Source of the DNA: Candidatus Gastranaerophilales bacterium
Lineage (GTDB): Bacteria; Cyanobacteriota; Vampirovibrionia; Gastranaerophilales; Gastranaerophilaceae
Length of the DNA: 64,000 nt
Direction: 5' to 3'
NCBI GenBank assembly: GCA_910587245.1
Contig: CAJULX010000006.1
Location: forward strand, 13,451-77,450
Shown here: piece by piece, positions 1 through 9,269 of the stretch
How positions within the stretch are numbered: position 1 is the first letter of the stretch
Layout of the letters: every line of letters begins with the position of its first letter
The notes under the pieces: generated by a model
The model's input: the letters and a program-made list of their open reading frames with translations, nothing else
Told to the model about the DNA's origin: nothing
Databases searched by the model: none
Position numbers and translations under genes: made by a program

Positions 1-582
1 ATCCGCTACAGCGAAAATCTTGATGTCGAAAAAGCTGTTGAGGGGCTTAATTTTCCGCTTATGGTGAAACCATCTGCCGAAGGTTCAAGTATCGGTATGA
101 GTAAAGTTGATAATATTGAAGAATTAAAAGAGGCACTCAAAGTTGCTCAAAAATCCGATAAGAAAATTCTGCTTGAAGAATATCTACAGGGAATAAGTAT
201 AACAGTGGGGGTTTTAGAAGATATTGAAAAAAATAAAACCTTTGCAACACCGATTTTAGAATTCAGAACAAAAACTCTCTGGTATGATTTTGAAGCAAAA
301 TATACGGAAGGTATGACTGAATTTATTCTTCCTGCCAATTTAAACGAAAATCTTACGAAAGAAATTCAAAAAATGGCTGTGGATGCTCATAAGGCTTGTG
401 ATTGCACAGGTGTATCCAGAGTTGATTTTTTGATTTATAATGATATTCCGTATGTTTTAGAAATAAATACAAACCCCGGCATGACTGATTTATCCGATTT
501 GCCTGCTCAGGCACGTGCTATGGGAATAGATTATGATAATCTTGTTCAGCTTGTTTTAAATACCGCCCTTATTGAATCATAA
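1..582 (+). CDS. ddl: D-alanine--D-alanine ligase, 3' part (5' end outside window)
   Basis: This is the C-terminal 193 residues of the ATP-grasp ligase that joins two D-alanines for the peptidoglycan stem peptide in the cytoplasm. The reading frame is open from base 1, so the start lies upstream of the window. Visible are the ATP-grasp segment MVKPSAEGSSIGMSK, the ELLEEY-like segment KILLEEYLQG, and the C-terminal metal/substrate loop EINTNPGMT followed by SDLPAQARAMG, all typical of Ddl. The stop lies 8 bases before ftsQ, which suggests one transcript, a common order in division and cell-wall clusters. Confidence 0.93.
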   Translation: MRYSENLDVEKAVEGLNFPLMVKPSAEGSSIGMSKVDNIEELKEALKVAQKSDKKILLEEYLQGISITVGVLEDIEKNKTFATPILEFRTKTLWYDFEAKYTEGMTEFILPANLNENLTKEIQKMAVDAHKACDCTGVSRVDFLIYNDIPYVLEINTNPGMTDLSDLPAQARAMGIDYDNLVQLVLNTALIES

Positions 583-590
583 AACAATAA

Positions 591-1556
591 ATGATAAATA
601 ATAATAACGAACAACAGCAATATTATTACAGAAGAAAACTTCGCGCCAATAAAATGCGGCGCGGAATTATTGCGGCAAAAAATTTAATCAGAAATTTTAG
701 AGCTCTTCTTCGCGTCAGCTTGATTTTTCTTTTTATTTATTTTGGCATATGGGTTTTAAAGCTTCCGCAATGGTTTGTTGATAGAGATTTACTCAGAGTT
801 GTAGATGAATCTGTCGTAAAAATTGAAGGCAATTTAATAACTCCTAAATATAAAATCGTTGATCTGATAAAACAGACAGAATTGCCCAATACGCAAGTAT
901 TCAGGTTGGATACAAGGGAGCTTGAAAAAAATATAGCACAATTGCAGCCTATTAAAAAAGTTTATGTCAGAAGATACTGGTTCCCCGGGCGCTTGAATAT
1001 ACTTGTGGAAGAGCGCACTCCCGTTTTTTTAATAGCACCCAATCTTCAAACGGAACCGATTTCGGCTATAACGGAAGACGGCGTTTTTATTGACAGAGAA
1101 TATATGCCTATACCTGCAAAATTCGGTGCAACAAAGATTTTAACATACGGTCTTGCAGGAGATGATTACGAACACTGGGATAAAAAGCGTGTTGATGAAA
1201 TTTTAAAATTAATAAAAACAATTGAAGCTTATTCAAAACAGGATGTTAAATATGTTGATTTAAGAAATCCTAAAGATGTTTATGTGCAAATCGGCGACAG
1301 AGGCTACAACATAATGCTTCGTCTCGGTGAAATAAACGAATCTATCTATAACAGAACCAAATGGATTGCAACAATTCTGCCTGAAGCACAGAGTAAATAC
1401 GGTACAAAAATTAAATATATTGATTTAAGGTGGGAAGATGCCCGCTATATTAAACTTGATAATAATAAAAAGCATGTTGAAGGTAATTCAAAACGTGATT
1501 TTTCGGAAGGTGAAGATGAAGAAGAAACCGAAGAAAAATACGGAGATGAAGGCTAA
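591..1556 (+). CDS. ftsQ: Cell division protein FtsQ/DivIB family
   Basis: A 321-residue bitopic membrane protein of the divisome. It has a basic cytoplasmic N-terminus (about residues 1-38), one transmembrane helix (about 39-60, LLRVSLIFLFIYFGIWVLKL), and a POTRA-like domain starting near VVKIEGNLITPKYKI and including the hallmark FPGRLNILVEERTP. The FtsQ domain follows, and the last 25 residues are very acidic (EGEDEEETEEK). The start is 8 bases after ddl with no strong Shine-Dalgarno, consistent with translational coupling. No ftsA or ftsZ follows; the next gene is convergent, so this cluster is truncated relative to the classic dcw order. Confidence 0.85.
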   Translation: MINNNNEQQQYYYRRKLRANKMRRGIIAAKNLIRNFRALLRVSLIFLFIYFGIWVLKLPQWFVDRDLLRVVDESVVKIEGNLITPKYKIVDLIKQTELPNTQVFRLDTRELEKNIAQLQPIKKVYVRRYWFPGRLNILVEERTPVFLIAPNLQTEPISAITEDGVFIDREYMPIPAKFGATKILTYGLAGDDYEHWDKKRVDEILKLIKTIEAYSKQDVKYVDLRNPKDVYVQIGDRGYNIMLRLGEINESIYNRTKWIATILPEAQSKYGTKIKYIDLRWEDARYIKLDNNKKHVEGNSKRDFSEGEDEEETEEKYGDEG

Positions 1557-1566
1557 AAACCGCAGT

Positions 1567-2796
1567 TTATTGATTAAATGCGCTTAAGACAATTGCTTTA
1601 ATGTTTTCGTTTTCTATTTTGTTTAAAATTTCATCTTTTTTAATTTGCGAAAGCCCGTCAAATACTTTTAAAATCTTTATGCCTTCCGCTATAACGTCTT
1701 CGTGTTCCGTTGCATTGACAATATTTGCAATATTTAAAGAAAACTCTTTTTTGCCGAAATTTAAAACCGTATCAAAAGCTTCAAGTACTCTTTCTTTGTC
1801 TTCAGTCTTAAATTCTTCTTCAAATCCTTGAAATAAATCAATTTGCAGTGTGTTTAAAAATTCGCTTATTAAATTTATTTCTTTTTTAACATCTTTATTT
1901 AAATCAAATGTATAAATATCTTCTCTTGAAATTAAATTAAACTTATATTTTGTTTTTAAAAGAAGCCTTTTAATATATGATTCGGGCAGAATTCCAACCG
2001 TAATTTCATTTGACAGAAATTTTACAAATTCAAAGATTTCAAAATCAAAAACGGTATCAAGCGAAATTTCTTCAGGATAAGCGCTTAAAATAATATCAAA
2101 TATTTTTGCGGCTTTATCTTGCGCGCCGTCTTTAATTATCTCGTCAAAACTTTTCAAATACAATATGCTTGATGCTGCAAAACCTTTCATATAAGTGTTT
2201 TCAAGGTAATCATAAAGTATGTTGAATGCATTTTTATCCCCGTATGAAATTAAAAAATTTACATATCTATATTTTTCAAAATCATCACACCCGCTTTGAA
2301 TAATTTCAACCGCTTTGTTGTAAACCTCTCTGTCGTTAAATTTTGCAAGAGCCCTTGCTGAATTTTGCGCAAGCGGTTCAAAATCGGAAAATGCGCATTT
2401 TCTTAAATTTTCAAGTGCAAGCGGGTCATTTATATGATAAAAATATCCTGCCGCATACGCTTTTTCTTCATCTGTTCCGGTTTCAAAAATTTCCAGGATT
2501 TTATCGGTTAAATCTTCATCTGCAAATCTCACCCAAGCTTTTATAATAAAATCTTCAAAATCCTGATTGTAAATTTTTATGAATTTAAATATGTTTTCAA
2601 AATTATCGGAATTTACGGCATTAAATAATTTTTCATTGATTTTTTCTTTAATAAAATCAAATAAAAATTCCGATTTTTCACACAATTTTACAAAAGAATC
2701 AACCTCTGCGCCGTTTATAATTCTTTGTGCGGCAGCTTTTGAAATATTGTTATCTTTCGATATTAAATCGTTTAAATTTTTATTTCCTAAATCCAT
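1567..2796 (-). CDS. HEAT-repeat-like protein, unknown function
   Basis: I do not recognise the family. The 409-residue product is soluble and alpha-helical by eye, with helical pairs in its middle (for example DPLALENLRKCAFSDFEPLAQNSARALAKFNDREVYNKAVEII) that resemble HEAT/ARM repeats; no signal peptide or membrane segment is seen. I place the start at the ATG at 2796 (MDLGNKN). A longer frame begins at 2823, but its first codons overlap two TATAAT boxes, and the second box ends 6 bases before the ATG at 2796. It is convergent with ftsQ and divergent from pyrH. Confidence 0.6.
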   Translation of the reverse strand: MDLGNKNLNDLISKDNNISKAAAQRIINGAEVDSFVKLCEKSEFLFDFIKEKINEKLFNAVNSDNFENIFKFIKIYNQDFEDFIIKAWVRFADEDLTDKILEIFETGTDEEKAYAAGYFYHINDPLALENLRKCAFSDFEPLAQNSARALAKFNDREVYNKAVEIIQSGCDDFEKYRYVNFLISYGDKNAFNILYDYLENTYMKGFAASSILYLKSFDEIIKDGAQDKAAKIFDIILSAYPEEISLDTVFDFEIFEFVKFLSNEITVGILPESYIKRLLLKTKYKFNLISREDIYTFDLNKDVKKEINLISEFLNTLQIDLFQGFEEEFKTEDKERVLEAFDTVLNFGKKEFSLNIANIVNATEHEDVIAEGIKILKVFDGLSQIKKDEILNKIENENIKAIVLSAFNQ

Positions 2797-2802
2797 AATT
2801 AT

Positions 2803-2820
2803 ATTATACAAAATATTATA
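2803..2820 (-). promoter_or_regulatory. Tandem TATAAT -10 boxes before the HEAT-like gene
   Basis: On the minus strand there are two perfect TATAAT hexamers (complement of 2815-2820 and 2803-2808). The second is preceded by TG and ends 6 bases before the ATG at 2796, so a transcript from it would begin at or next to the start codon. No good -35 is visible 17 bases upstream. The -10 call rests on sequence match only. Confidence 0.4.
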
Positions 2821-2879
2821 CAAGGCGGCTATTTTTTAGTATAATAAACATAAATTGAGTTTGAATAAAGTGTTATGGT

Positions 2880-3602
2880 ATGAAAAAAGAATTAAAATAT
2901 AAAAAGATTTTGCTTAAAATCAGCGGGGAAGCACTTTTAGGGGAACAGGAATTCGGTATTGACCCAAAACCCGTTGAAATGATAGCAAATGAAATCAAAA
3001 AAGCACATGATTTGGGAGTGCAGGTTGCTATTGTTGTTGGCGGCGGTAATATTTTTAGGGGGATGAAAAATTCTTCAAAACTTGGTATGGATAGAGCCAG
3101 CGGCGATTATGTAGGCATGCTTGCAACCGTTATGAACGCTATCGCACTTCAATCGGAATTAAGAAAAATCGGCGTGTCATGCCGTGTTCAATCCGCCATT
3201 ACAATGAATAAAATAGCGGAACCATATATTAGATTTAAAGCTATCCGTCATCTGGAAAAAAACCGCGTGGTTATTTTTGCCGCAGGTACCGGAAATCCTT
3301 TCTTTACGACAGATACCGCAGCAGCCTTAAGGGCAGCCGAAATCGGTGCGGAAGCTATGCTTATGGCAAAAAACGGCGTGGACGGTGTTTACTCTGATGA
3401 CCCGAGAATTAATAAAGAAGCCGTTAAATACGATAAAATATCATATGATGATGTGATTATAAAAGGTTTAAAGGTAATGGATCAAACCAGCTGTTCTCTA
3501 TGTAAGCAAAATAAAATACCCATTGTGGTATTTGATTTTGCGCTCGAAGACAGCATAATAAAAATCTTAAACAATGAAGAAGTGGGCACACTTGTAAACT
3601 GA
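2880..3602 (+). CDS. pyrH: UMP kinase
   Basis: A 240-residue bacterial-type uridylate kinase of the amino-acid-kinase fold; it phosphorylates UMP to UDP in the cytoplasm. Supporting segments are [20 protein letters not shown] at the N-terminus, [10 protein letters not shown], and [20 protein letters not shown], all hallmarks of PyrH. Length matches the family. It heads the run pyrH-frr-cdsA-rnc-rpe; pyrH-frr-cdsA is a widespread conserved order. A TATAAT on the plus strand at about 2839 could be its promoter, back to back with the neighbouring minus-strand gene. Confidence 0.97.
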   Translation: MKKELKYKKILLKISGEALLGEQEFGIDPKPVEMIANEIKKAHDLGVQVAIVVGGGNIFRGMKNSSKLGMDRASGDYVGMLATVMNAIALQSELRKIGVSCRVQSAITMNKIAEPYIRFKAIRHLEKNRVVIFAAGTGNPFFTTDTAAALRAAEIGAEAMLMAKNGVDGVYSDDPRINKEAVKYDKISYDDVIIKGLKVMDQTSCSLCKQNKIPIVVFDFALEDSIIKILNNEEVGTLVN

Positions 3603-3629
3603 TTAAAATAATATTTAAGGAGAATATAA

Positions 3630-4190
3630 ATGAGTACAGACGAAATTAAAAAACAGGGCGCGGATAAAATGGAAAAATGTATCGCCCAGCTTAAAAAAGA
3701 ACTTACTACAATTAGAACAGGCAGAGCAAATCCGCTTATTTTAGATAAAGTTCTTGTTGATTATTACGGTGCGCCTACAAAATTAAACCAGATGGCACAA
3801 GTGTCTGTACAGGATGGCACAACCCTTGTTATTACGCCTTTTGATAAAACTATCGTAAAAGAAATCGAAAAAGCTTTAATTAAGGCTGATTTAGGGATTA
3901 CTCCAAACTCCGACGGTATTGTTGTACGTCTTATCTTCCCGCCTTTAACGGCTGACAGAAGAAAAGAATTATCAAAAGAAGTAAAAGCAATTGGCGAAAC
4001 CGCTAAAGTTGCAATCAGAAATGTGCGCCGCGATTTGGGTGATGAAATTAAAAAAGCGGAAAAAGCTGAAAATCTTCCCGAAGATGCCGTGCGCGATGCT
4101 CAGGATTCTGTTCAAAAATTAACCGATAAATATATTAAAATTATCGATGAGACGGTATCTGAAAAAGAAAAAGAGGTTATGACCGTTTAA
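3630..4190 (+). CDS. frr: Ribosome-recycling factor
   Basis: A 186-residue RRF, which with EF-G splits post-termination ribosomes. Family hallmarks include LTTIRTGRANP, LDKVLVDYYGAPTKLNQMA, LIFPPLTADRRKEL and VAIRNVRRD. The full length is typical (about 185). A strong AAGGAG lies 9 bases before the ATG. It sits 27 bases after pyrH and 2 bases before cdsA, so co-transcription is likely. Confidence 0.97.
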   Translation: MSTDEIKKQGADKMEKCIAQLKKELTTIRTGRANPLILDKVLVDYYGAPTKLNQMAQVSVQDGTTLVITPFDKTIVKEIEKALIKADLGITPNSDGIVVRLIFPPLTADRRKELSKEVKAIGETAKVAIRNVRRDLGDEIKKAEKAENLPEDAVRDAQDSVQKLTDKYIKIIDETVSEKEKEVMTV

Positions 4191-4192
4191 TT

Positions 4193-5098
4193 ATGGAAAA
4201 TTCAAACGACGAATTTAATAAAAAAAACAGGCTTACAAGATTTATAACAGGTTTTATAATCTCAATGGTGGCGCTCGTCTGCTTTTTATCGGGCGGTGTT
4301 CCTTTGTTTTGCTTTTTGATGGTTGTACTGTTTCTTGCAGCAAAAGAATACGTGCAAATCTTAAGGAATAAGGGGTTTCACCCGAGTCTTTCTTTAATCT
4401 GTGCTACAAGTCTTGTATTCGGGCTTTTGATATTTTTCAGAAGGTTTGACCTTGTACCGTGTGTTTTATCTTTTGCAATTATGGCATCATTCCTGATAGT
4501 GCTTTTTATGGGCAGACAGCCTTATATTGCAAATGTTGCGACAACGGCGCTCGGTTTTATGTACGGGGGCTGGCTTCCATGTCACATTCTTTTATTGAGG
4601 CAGATGGGCTCGGATAGTGTTAATCTGTTTGTTCCGGGGGTAAATGACGGTCTTTATCTTCTTCTGTACGTGTTTTTAATTGTTGTTGCAACAGATATCG
4701 GTGCTTATTATTTTGGTTCAAAATTCGGCAGAATAAAGCTCTCAAAAGTTATAAGCCCGAAAAAAACCGTTGAGGGTGCTGTCGGTGGCGGAGTTTTTGC
4801 AGTACTTGTTGCGGGTGTATTTTCAGTATTTTATTCAGGTTTAACCTTGTCTGAAGCCATAATAGGCGGTATTTTGATTACCGTATTTGCCCAGCTTGGT
4901 GATTTATCCGAATCTTTGATTAAAAGAGATGCGGGAGTAAAGGATTCAAGCAATATTCTCCCGGGACATGGCGGCTTATTGGATAGAACCGATTCTTATG
5001 TTTTTGCTCTTCCTGTTGCTTATTATTATCTGGCTTGCTTTACGGGCGGAAATAATATAATTGTTGACCTTATAACTTATATTGCAAAAGGTGTTTAG
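4193..5098 (+). CDS. cdsA: Phosphatidate cytidylyltransferase (CDP-diacylglycerol synthase)
   Basis: A 301-residue polytopic inner-membrane enzyme that makes CDP-diacylglycerol from phosphatidate and CTP, the branch point of phospholipid synthesis. Several hydrophobic helices are visible (from about residue 17 on). The C-terminal part carries the family signature: ISPKKTVEGAVGGG and QLGDLSESLIKRDAGVKDSS followed by LPGHGGLLDRTDS. Its start is 2 bases after the frr stop and its stop is 3 bases before rnc, so translation is probably coupled. Confidence 0.95.
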   Translation: MENSNDEFNKKNRLTRFITGFIISMVALVCFLSGGVPLFCFLMVVLFLAAKEYVQILRNKGFHPSLSLICATSLVFGLLIFFRRFDLVPCVLSFAIMASFLIVLFMGRQPYIANVATTALGFMYGGWLPCHILLLRQMGSDSVNLFVPGVNDGLYLLLYVFLIVVATDIGAYYFGSKFGRIKLSKVISPKKTVEGAVGGGVFAVLVAGVFSVFYSGLTLSEAIIGGILITVFAQLGDLSESLIKRDAGVKDSSNILPGHGGLLDRTDSYVFALPVAYYYLACFTGGNNIIVDLITYIAKGV

Positions 5099-5101
5099 TA
5101 A

Positions 5102-5818
5102 ATGGAAATTTCACCTGAAAGAAAAGAAGAATTAGCAGCTTTTGTGAAAAAATTCGGACTTTGTTTTGATGATTTTGAGATTTTAAACCGTGCCTTTGTG
5201 CATACTTCTTATACTAATGAAAATAACTTAAAAATTTCAGAATCTTATGAAAGGCTTGAATTCCTCGGGGATGCGGTTTTAAAAATTGCAATCAGTGATT
5301 TTTTGTTTAAAAAATTCCCCGAGCAAAGCGAAGGTGATCTTACAAAACAAAGAGCATGGATTGTTTCCGATAAGGAGCTTGCAGTGCTTGCTAAAAAGTG
5401 CGGTATGGATAAGCTTATTATCCTTGGAAGAAATGAAGAATCTTTAAACGGCAGGCAGAAACCTTCAATTTTAGCCTGCGCTTTTGAAGCTTTTCTTGGT
5501 GCAATTTACCTCGAATACAAACAGCTCGGGCTTAAGGCCGTGTATGATTTTTTGATTGATAATTTTGAAGATGATATTCTAAATTCAAAATTTAATAATT
5601 ATAAAGCAATTTTACAGGAATATACCCAGAGTCAAAATCACAAACTTCCTGTTTATAAAATTTTGGATGAATTTGGTATGGCGCATGATAAAACTTATGT
5701 AATGGGTGTCTATTATAACGATATTTTGATGGCTCAGGGTGAAGGCAAATCTAAAAAAGAGGCTGAGCAGATTGCGGCAAAACTTGCACTTGAATTTCTA
5801 AAAGTGGAGATAGGCTGA
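5102..5818 (+). CDS. rnc: Ribonuclease III
   Basis: A 238-residue double-strand-specific endoribonuclease that processes rRNA precursors and structured mRNAs. The N-terminal RNase III domain shows YERLEFLGDAVLKI with the metal-binding acidic residues, and a second acidic site in CAFEAFLGAIYLE. The C-terminal double-stranded RNA-binding domain begins near NYKAILQEYTQ and ends with GKSKKEAEQIAAKLALE. The stop TGA shares its last base with the first ATG of rpe, a tight coupling. Confidence 0.96.
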   Translation: MEISPERKEELAAFVKKFGLCFDDFEILNRAFVHTSYTNENNLKISESYERLEFLGDAVLKIAISDFLFKKFPEQSEGDLTKQRAWIVSDKELAVLAKKCGMDKLIILGRNEESLNGRQKPSILACAFEAFLGAIYLEYKQLGLKAVYDFLIDNFEDDILNSKFNNYKAILQEYTQSQNHKLPVYKILDEFGMAHDKTYVMGVYYNDILMAQGEGKSKKEAEQIAAKLALEFLKVEIG

Positions 5819-6498
5819 TGTATGACAATCTTTTTTGCTCAAAAAACGGTGAAATGCACAGATATATAGTATCTCCTTCAATTTTATCCGCTGATTTTTC
5901 AAACCTTAAATCGGAAATTTTAAAGACGGAAGATGCGGGTGCGCAGTGGTGCCATATAGATGTTATGGACGGGCATTTTGTGCCGAATATTACAATCGGA
6001 GCTCCCGTTGTAAGATGTTTAAAAAATGCCGTGAGTGCAAAACTTGATTCTCATCTTATGATTGAAAATCCGCTTAAATACATACCTGATTTTATCGAAG
6101 CAGGCTCTGATATTATAACGTTTCATATTGAGGCAGTGAAAGATACTGCTGCAGAGTGTATCAGCCTTATAAAAAATGCAGGAAGGCTTGCGGGAATTTC
6201 AATTAAGCCAAATACACCCGTAAGCGCCATTGAACCGTATATTAAAAAAGTTGATATGGTGCTTGTTATGACGGTAGAACCCGGTTTTTCAGGTCAGAAA
6301 TTTATGAAGGATGCTGCTGAGAAAATAAAAACTGTGCGTAAAATTGCAGGTGACGACCTGATAATTCAGGTAGACGGCGGCATAAATGACGAAACTGCAA
6401 AAATTTGTGCGCAATACGGTGCAAATTGTTTTGTTGCGGGAAACTATGTTTATAAAAATGAAGATATAAAAAAAGCCGTTATTTCTTTGTTGGATTAA
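5818..6498 (+). CDS. rpe: Ribulose-phosphate 3-epimerase
   Basis: A 226-residue TIM-barrel enzyme interconverting ribulose-5-phosphate and xylulose-5-phosphate in the pentose phosphate pathway. Hallmarks are VSPSILSADFSNL, CHIDVMDGHFVPNITIG, LDSHLMIENP, MTVEPGFSGQKF and the phosphate-binding IQVDGGI. The first ATG overlaps the rnc stop; a second ATG at 5851 (MHRYIVSPSILSAD) would give the more usual N-terminus, so the first 11 residues are uncertain. Confidence 0.95.
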   Translation: MYDNLFCSKNGEMHRYIVSPSILSADFSNLKSEILKTEDAGAQWCHIDVMDGHFVPNITIGAPVVRCLKNAVSAKLDSHLMIENPLKYIPDFIEAGSDIITFHIEAVKDTAAECISLIKNAGRLAGISIKPNTPVSAIEPYIKKVDMVLVMTVEPGFSGQKFMKDAAEKIKTVRKIAGDDLIIQVDGGINDETAKICAQYGANCFVAGNYVYKNEDIKKAVISLLD

Positions 6499-6501
6499 GG
6501 T

Positions 6502-7203
6502 ATGGATGTATTAAAATTTGTAAAATCGGAATTTAAAAATAATACGGATCCTGCTTATTGTAAATTTTCTTCCGCCTTAATTCCTAATATAGATAATGTT
6601 TTGGGGGTTAGAATACCCGTTTTAAGAAAAATTGCAAAGCAAATTGCTAAAGATGACTGGCAAAAATTCTTAAATAAATATGAAGAAAAATTCATGGAAG
6701 ACACCATGCTTAAAGGTATGGTTATTTCTTATTTGAATGAAGATATTGATACGGTGCTTAATTTGACGGAAGCCTTTGTATTGAAAATTGATAACTGGGC
6801 AGTTTGCGATACTTTTTGTGCAGGGCTTAAAATTTTTAAAAAAGACAGAAAAAAAGTATTTAAATTTTTAATTCCTTATTTAACATCAAAGAAAGAGTAT
6901 TCCCTGAGGTTTGCCGTTGTTGTTCTTTTGACATATTTTATTGAAAAAGATTATATCGATGAAGTTTTAAAAATTTTATTCAATTTAAAATCCTCTTATT
7001 ATTACGTTAATATGGCAATTGCATGGGCGGTATCCGTTTGTTATGTTAAATTTCCCGATTGCACGCTTAAATATCTTGAAAACAGTACTCTTGATGATTT
7101 TTGCCACAATAAATCAATTTCAAAAATCATAGAATCATACAGGGTATCAAAAGAAGATAAGGAAAAATTAAAGCTTTTAAAAAGGAAAGCCGCTGCTGTT
7201 TAA
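6502..7203 (+). CDS. DNA alkylation repair protein, AlkD-like HEAT glycosylase
   Basis: A 233-residue helical-repeat protein of the AlkC/AlkD DNA glycosylase family, which removes positively charged alkylated bases. Two segments match AlkD catalytic features: NWAVCDTF gives a Trp and Asp spaced by four, as in the known W109/D113 pair, and NMAIAWAVSVCYVKFP supplies the later conserved Trp. The start is 3 bases after rpe. It is the last gene of the run and its stop overlaps the end of queH by 4 bases on the opposite strand. The exact substrate cannot be read from sequence. Confidence 0.8.
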   Translation: MDVLKFVKSEFKNNTDPAYCKFSSALIPNIDNVLGVRIPVLRKIAKQIAKDDWQKFLNKYEEKFMEDTMLKGMVISYLNEDIDTVLNLTEAFVLKIDNWAVCDTFCAGLKIFKKDRKKVFKFLIPYLTSKKEYSLRFAVVVLLTYFIEKDYIDEVLKILFNLKSSYYYVNMAIAWAVSVCYVKFPDCTLKYLENSTLDDFCHNKSISKIIESYRVSKEDKEKLKLLKRKAAAV

Positions 7204-7811
7204 TTTTCCTCTGCAGGTTTTCTTATCGAAAATTCACACCCGCAATAGTTTTGTTTATACATATTGTTATATGCGGCAATTTTTTGTGTTACATTAAAGC
7301 CGTTATTTTTCTTAAAATCAAAATCTATAAATTTAACCCCATATGTTTTTTCGGCTTTTCGCCCTGCTTCAAAAATATTTTTTGAAACCTTATGCGGGCT
7401 TACGCTTAATGTTGTTGTAAATTGCTTAAATCCGAGCTCTTTTGCCTTTTGTGCTGCCGTGTTAAGCCTTAATTCAAAACATTTATTGCATCTTAAGCCT
7501 TTTTCAGGTTCATTTTCAAGACCCTTTACGGCTTCATAGAATACATCAGGCTCAGCTTTTTCATAAATAAGTTCAAAATTATATTTCCCGCAATATTTTT
7601 CCAATTCTTCATATCGTCTTATTTGTTCATTTTCAGGATAAATATTGGGGTTGAAAAAATATGCCGTCGGAATATATCCGAGCATTTTTAAATATTGCGA
7701 AGGATACCCGAAACACACGGCACAGCAGCAATGGACAAAAATTTTTCTGTCTTCTTCTTTTAAATCTTCCTTATCATATAAGGTTTTTATTTTTTTATAA
7801 AATTCCGTCAA
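7200..7811 (-). CDS. queH: Epoxyqueuosine reductase QueH
   Basis: A 203-residue QueH (formerly DUF208), which carries out the last step of queuosine tRNA modification without cobalamin. The product has the family cysteine pattern: FVHCCCAVC near the N-terminus, LRCNKCFELRL in the middle, and QNYCGCEFS at the C-terminus, the Fe-S and metal ligands of the family. The motif TTLSVSPHK is also typical. It lies 9 bases downstream of the VKOR-DsbA gene on the same strand, so the two are probably co-transcribed. Confidence 0.93.
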   Translation of the reverse strand: MTEFYKKIKTLYDKEDLKEEDRKIFVHCCCAVCFGYPSQYLKMLGYIPTAYFFNPNIYPENEQIRRYEELEKYCGKYNFELIYEKAEPDVFYEAVKGLENEPEKGLRCNKCFELRLNTAAQKAKELGFKQFTTTLSVSPHKVSKNIFEAGRKAEKTYGVKFIDFDFKKNNGFNVTQKIAAYNNMYKQNYCGCEFSIRKPAEEN

Positions 7812-7820
7812 AATTTCATC

Positions 7821-9032
7821 CTATTTTGCGTGCTTATGTCTTGCTTTTGCCTGTTTTGTATATTCTTTTAATTTATTGTAAGGAAGAGCTGTTTTGTGCT
7901 CAATGTCGTCTATAACAATGGTCGGAGTACCCTTTATACCGAAATTTATTGCCTTTTGAATTTGCTTATCAAGGGTTTCTTTTATTTCTTCACTGTAAGC
8001 ATCTTTTTTTAACTGCTCTTTATTGATGCCTACAATATCTGCAAGGTTTACTATATCTTCTTCATTGTTTGATGGCATAATGTCATAAATAGCGCTTGCC
8101 ATATCCCAGTATGCTCCCTGTTTTTCGGCTGCAAGAGCATATCTTGCAAGCATGCATGCACCGGGGTGTACGCTGTTTGTGAGTGCAGGATTACATTCGG
8201 TATCAAGCGGAAAATTTATATGATATACAATAATATCTTTTTCTTCCTTGATAAGTTTATGAATCATTATGTTGGAAAGCTTACAAAAGGGGCACAAGAA
8301 ATCACTGTATATATAAATAACTACCTCTGAATCAGGATTTCCCAATGTATTTCCCTTGATTGCATAAGGATTTTTTTTCATCTTTTGAAATTCTAAGAAA
8401 GATTTTTCCATTTCTTTGTTTGCCTTCTGCTGTTTGAGGGCAGGAGACATAACAAGCGAGGTCGCAGTATAGGTTAAAAGCCCGGCCCCTGCTATAGCAG
8501 CGACTATAAATAAAACTAAATATTTTCTTACACCGGAAATAAAATCTGCAAATGTATTTTTGATATCGGAAACAAAAAATCCTTTATCCTTTGCGGTAAG
8601 TGCTATAGCTAAATCGATAAAATATGTTATAAAACACAGTATGCAGATTTTTTTGATTACAAAAAATGAAATTGAAGCAAGAATCATAGAACAGCAAAAC
8701 GAAAAAAGTCCTATGGCTGCAATATAACTTGAAGGGTTTTTGAAAACTTTAAATATTTCAATGTTAAATTTTTCATTAATTTTATCAACATATGTTAAGA
8801 AAAGAAGAATTAAATATAGAATAACTCCCCATATCGCAAGAGGTATTCCTAAAAACAGAGCATACTCGGTTTTTGCTACTCCGTCGCAGTCAATAACACT
8901 GTTTATGGCGCAAAAACTGGGGTCTGCACCCATTATAAAGTTTTCTTTAAAATATATATAGACAAGATCAAATGTTAAAATAAGAGCTATGATTAAAAGT
9001 ATTGTTAATATTATTCTTTTATTTTTCGTCAT
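7821..9032 (-). CDS. VKOR-DsbA fusion, disulfide-bond-forming membrane protein
   Basis: A 403-residue fusion. The N-terminal half is a vitamin K epoxide reductase domain with about five membrane helices, loop cysteines C41 and C49 (DPSFCAINSVIDC) and the quinone-site pair CILC at 130-133. The C-terminal half is a DsbA-like thioredoxin domain with CPFC at 247-250 and a cis-Pro region GTPTIV. Such fusions, known from cyanobacteria and some other lineages, oxidise exported proteins and pass electrons to quinone, replacing DsbA/DsbB. A GGAGAG ribosome site precedes the ATG. The organism therefore makes disulfides in its periplasm. Confidence 0.93.
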   Translation of the reverse strand: MTKNKRIILTILLIIALILTFDLVYIYFKENFIMGADPSFCAINSVIDCDGVAKTEYALFLGIPLAIWGVILYLILLFLTYVDKINEKFNIEIFKVFKNPSSYIAAIGLFSFCCSMILASISFFVIKKICILCFITYFIDLAIALTAKDKGFFVSDIKNTFADFISGVRKYLVLFIVAAIAGAGLLTYTATSLVMSPALKQQKANKEMEKSFLEFQKMKKNPYAIKGNTLGNPDSEVVIYIYSDFLCPFCKLSNIMIHKLIKEEKDIIVYHINFPLDTECNPALTNSVHPGACMLARYALAAEKQGAYWDMASAIYDIMPSNNEEDIVNLADIVGINKEQLKKDAYSEEIKETLDKQIQKAINFGIKGTPTIVIDDIEHKTALPYNKLKEYTKQAKARHKHAK

Positions 9033-9064
9033 AATTTATTTTCTCTCCAATCACTCCAAACCAT

Positions 9065-9081
9065 CACAGTATAATACCGTG
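9065..9081. promoter_or_regulatory. Imperfect palindrome overlapping the VKOR-DsbA promoter
   Basis: CACAGTATAATACCGTG has 8-base arms around a central base with one mismatch pair. On the minus strand it contains TATACT, a plausible -10 box for the VKOR-DsbA gene. It may be an operator; no regulator is identified. Confidence 0.3.
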
Positions 9082-9269
9082 TGACCTTTTTTAATATTGT
9101 ATAGCTTATTATAAAAACGGGCAATTTTGTGTAGCTTTTTTAGTTTTTGTAAACTAATGTAAATTTTTAAAACAATTTTCTAAAGTATTATCCCCCTCTT
9201 ACCGACACATATAGTGTGAAAACCTTCGGTGTATTGGTAAATTAAAATAAAAGGTTAAGAAATGTAACA

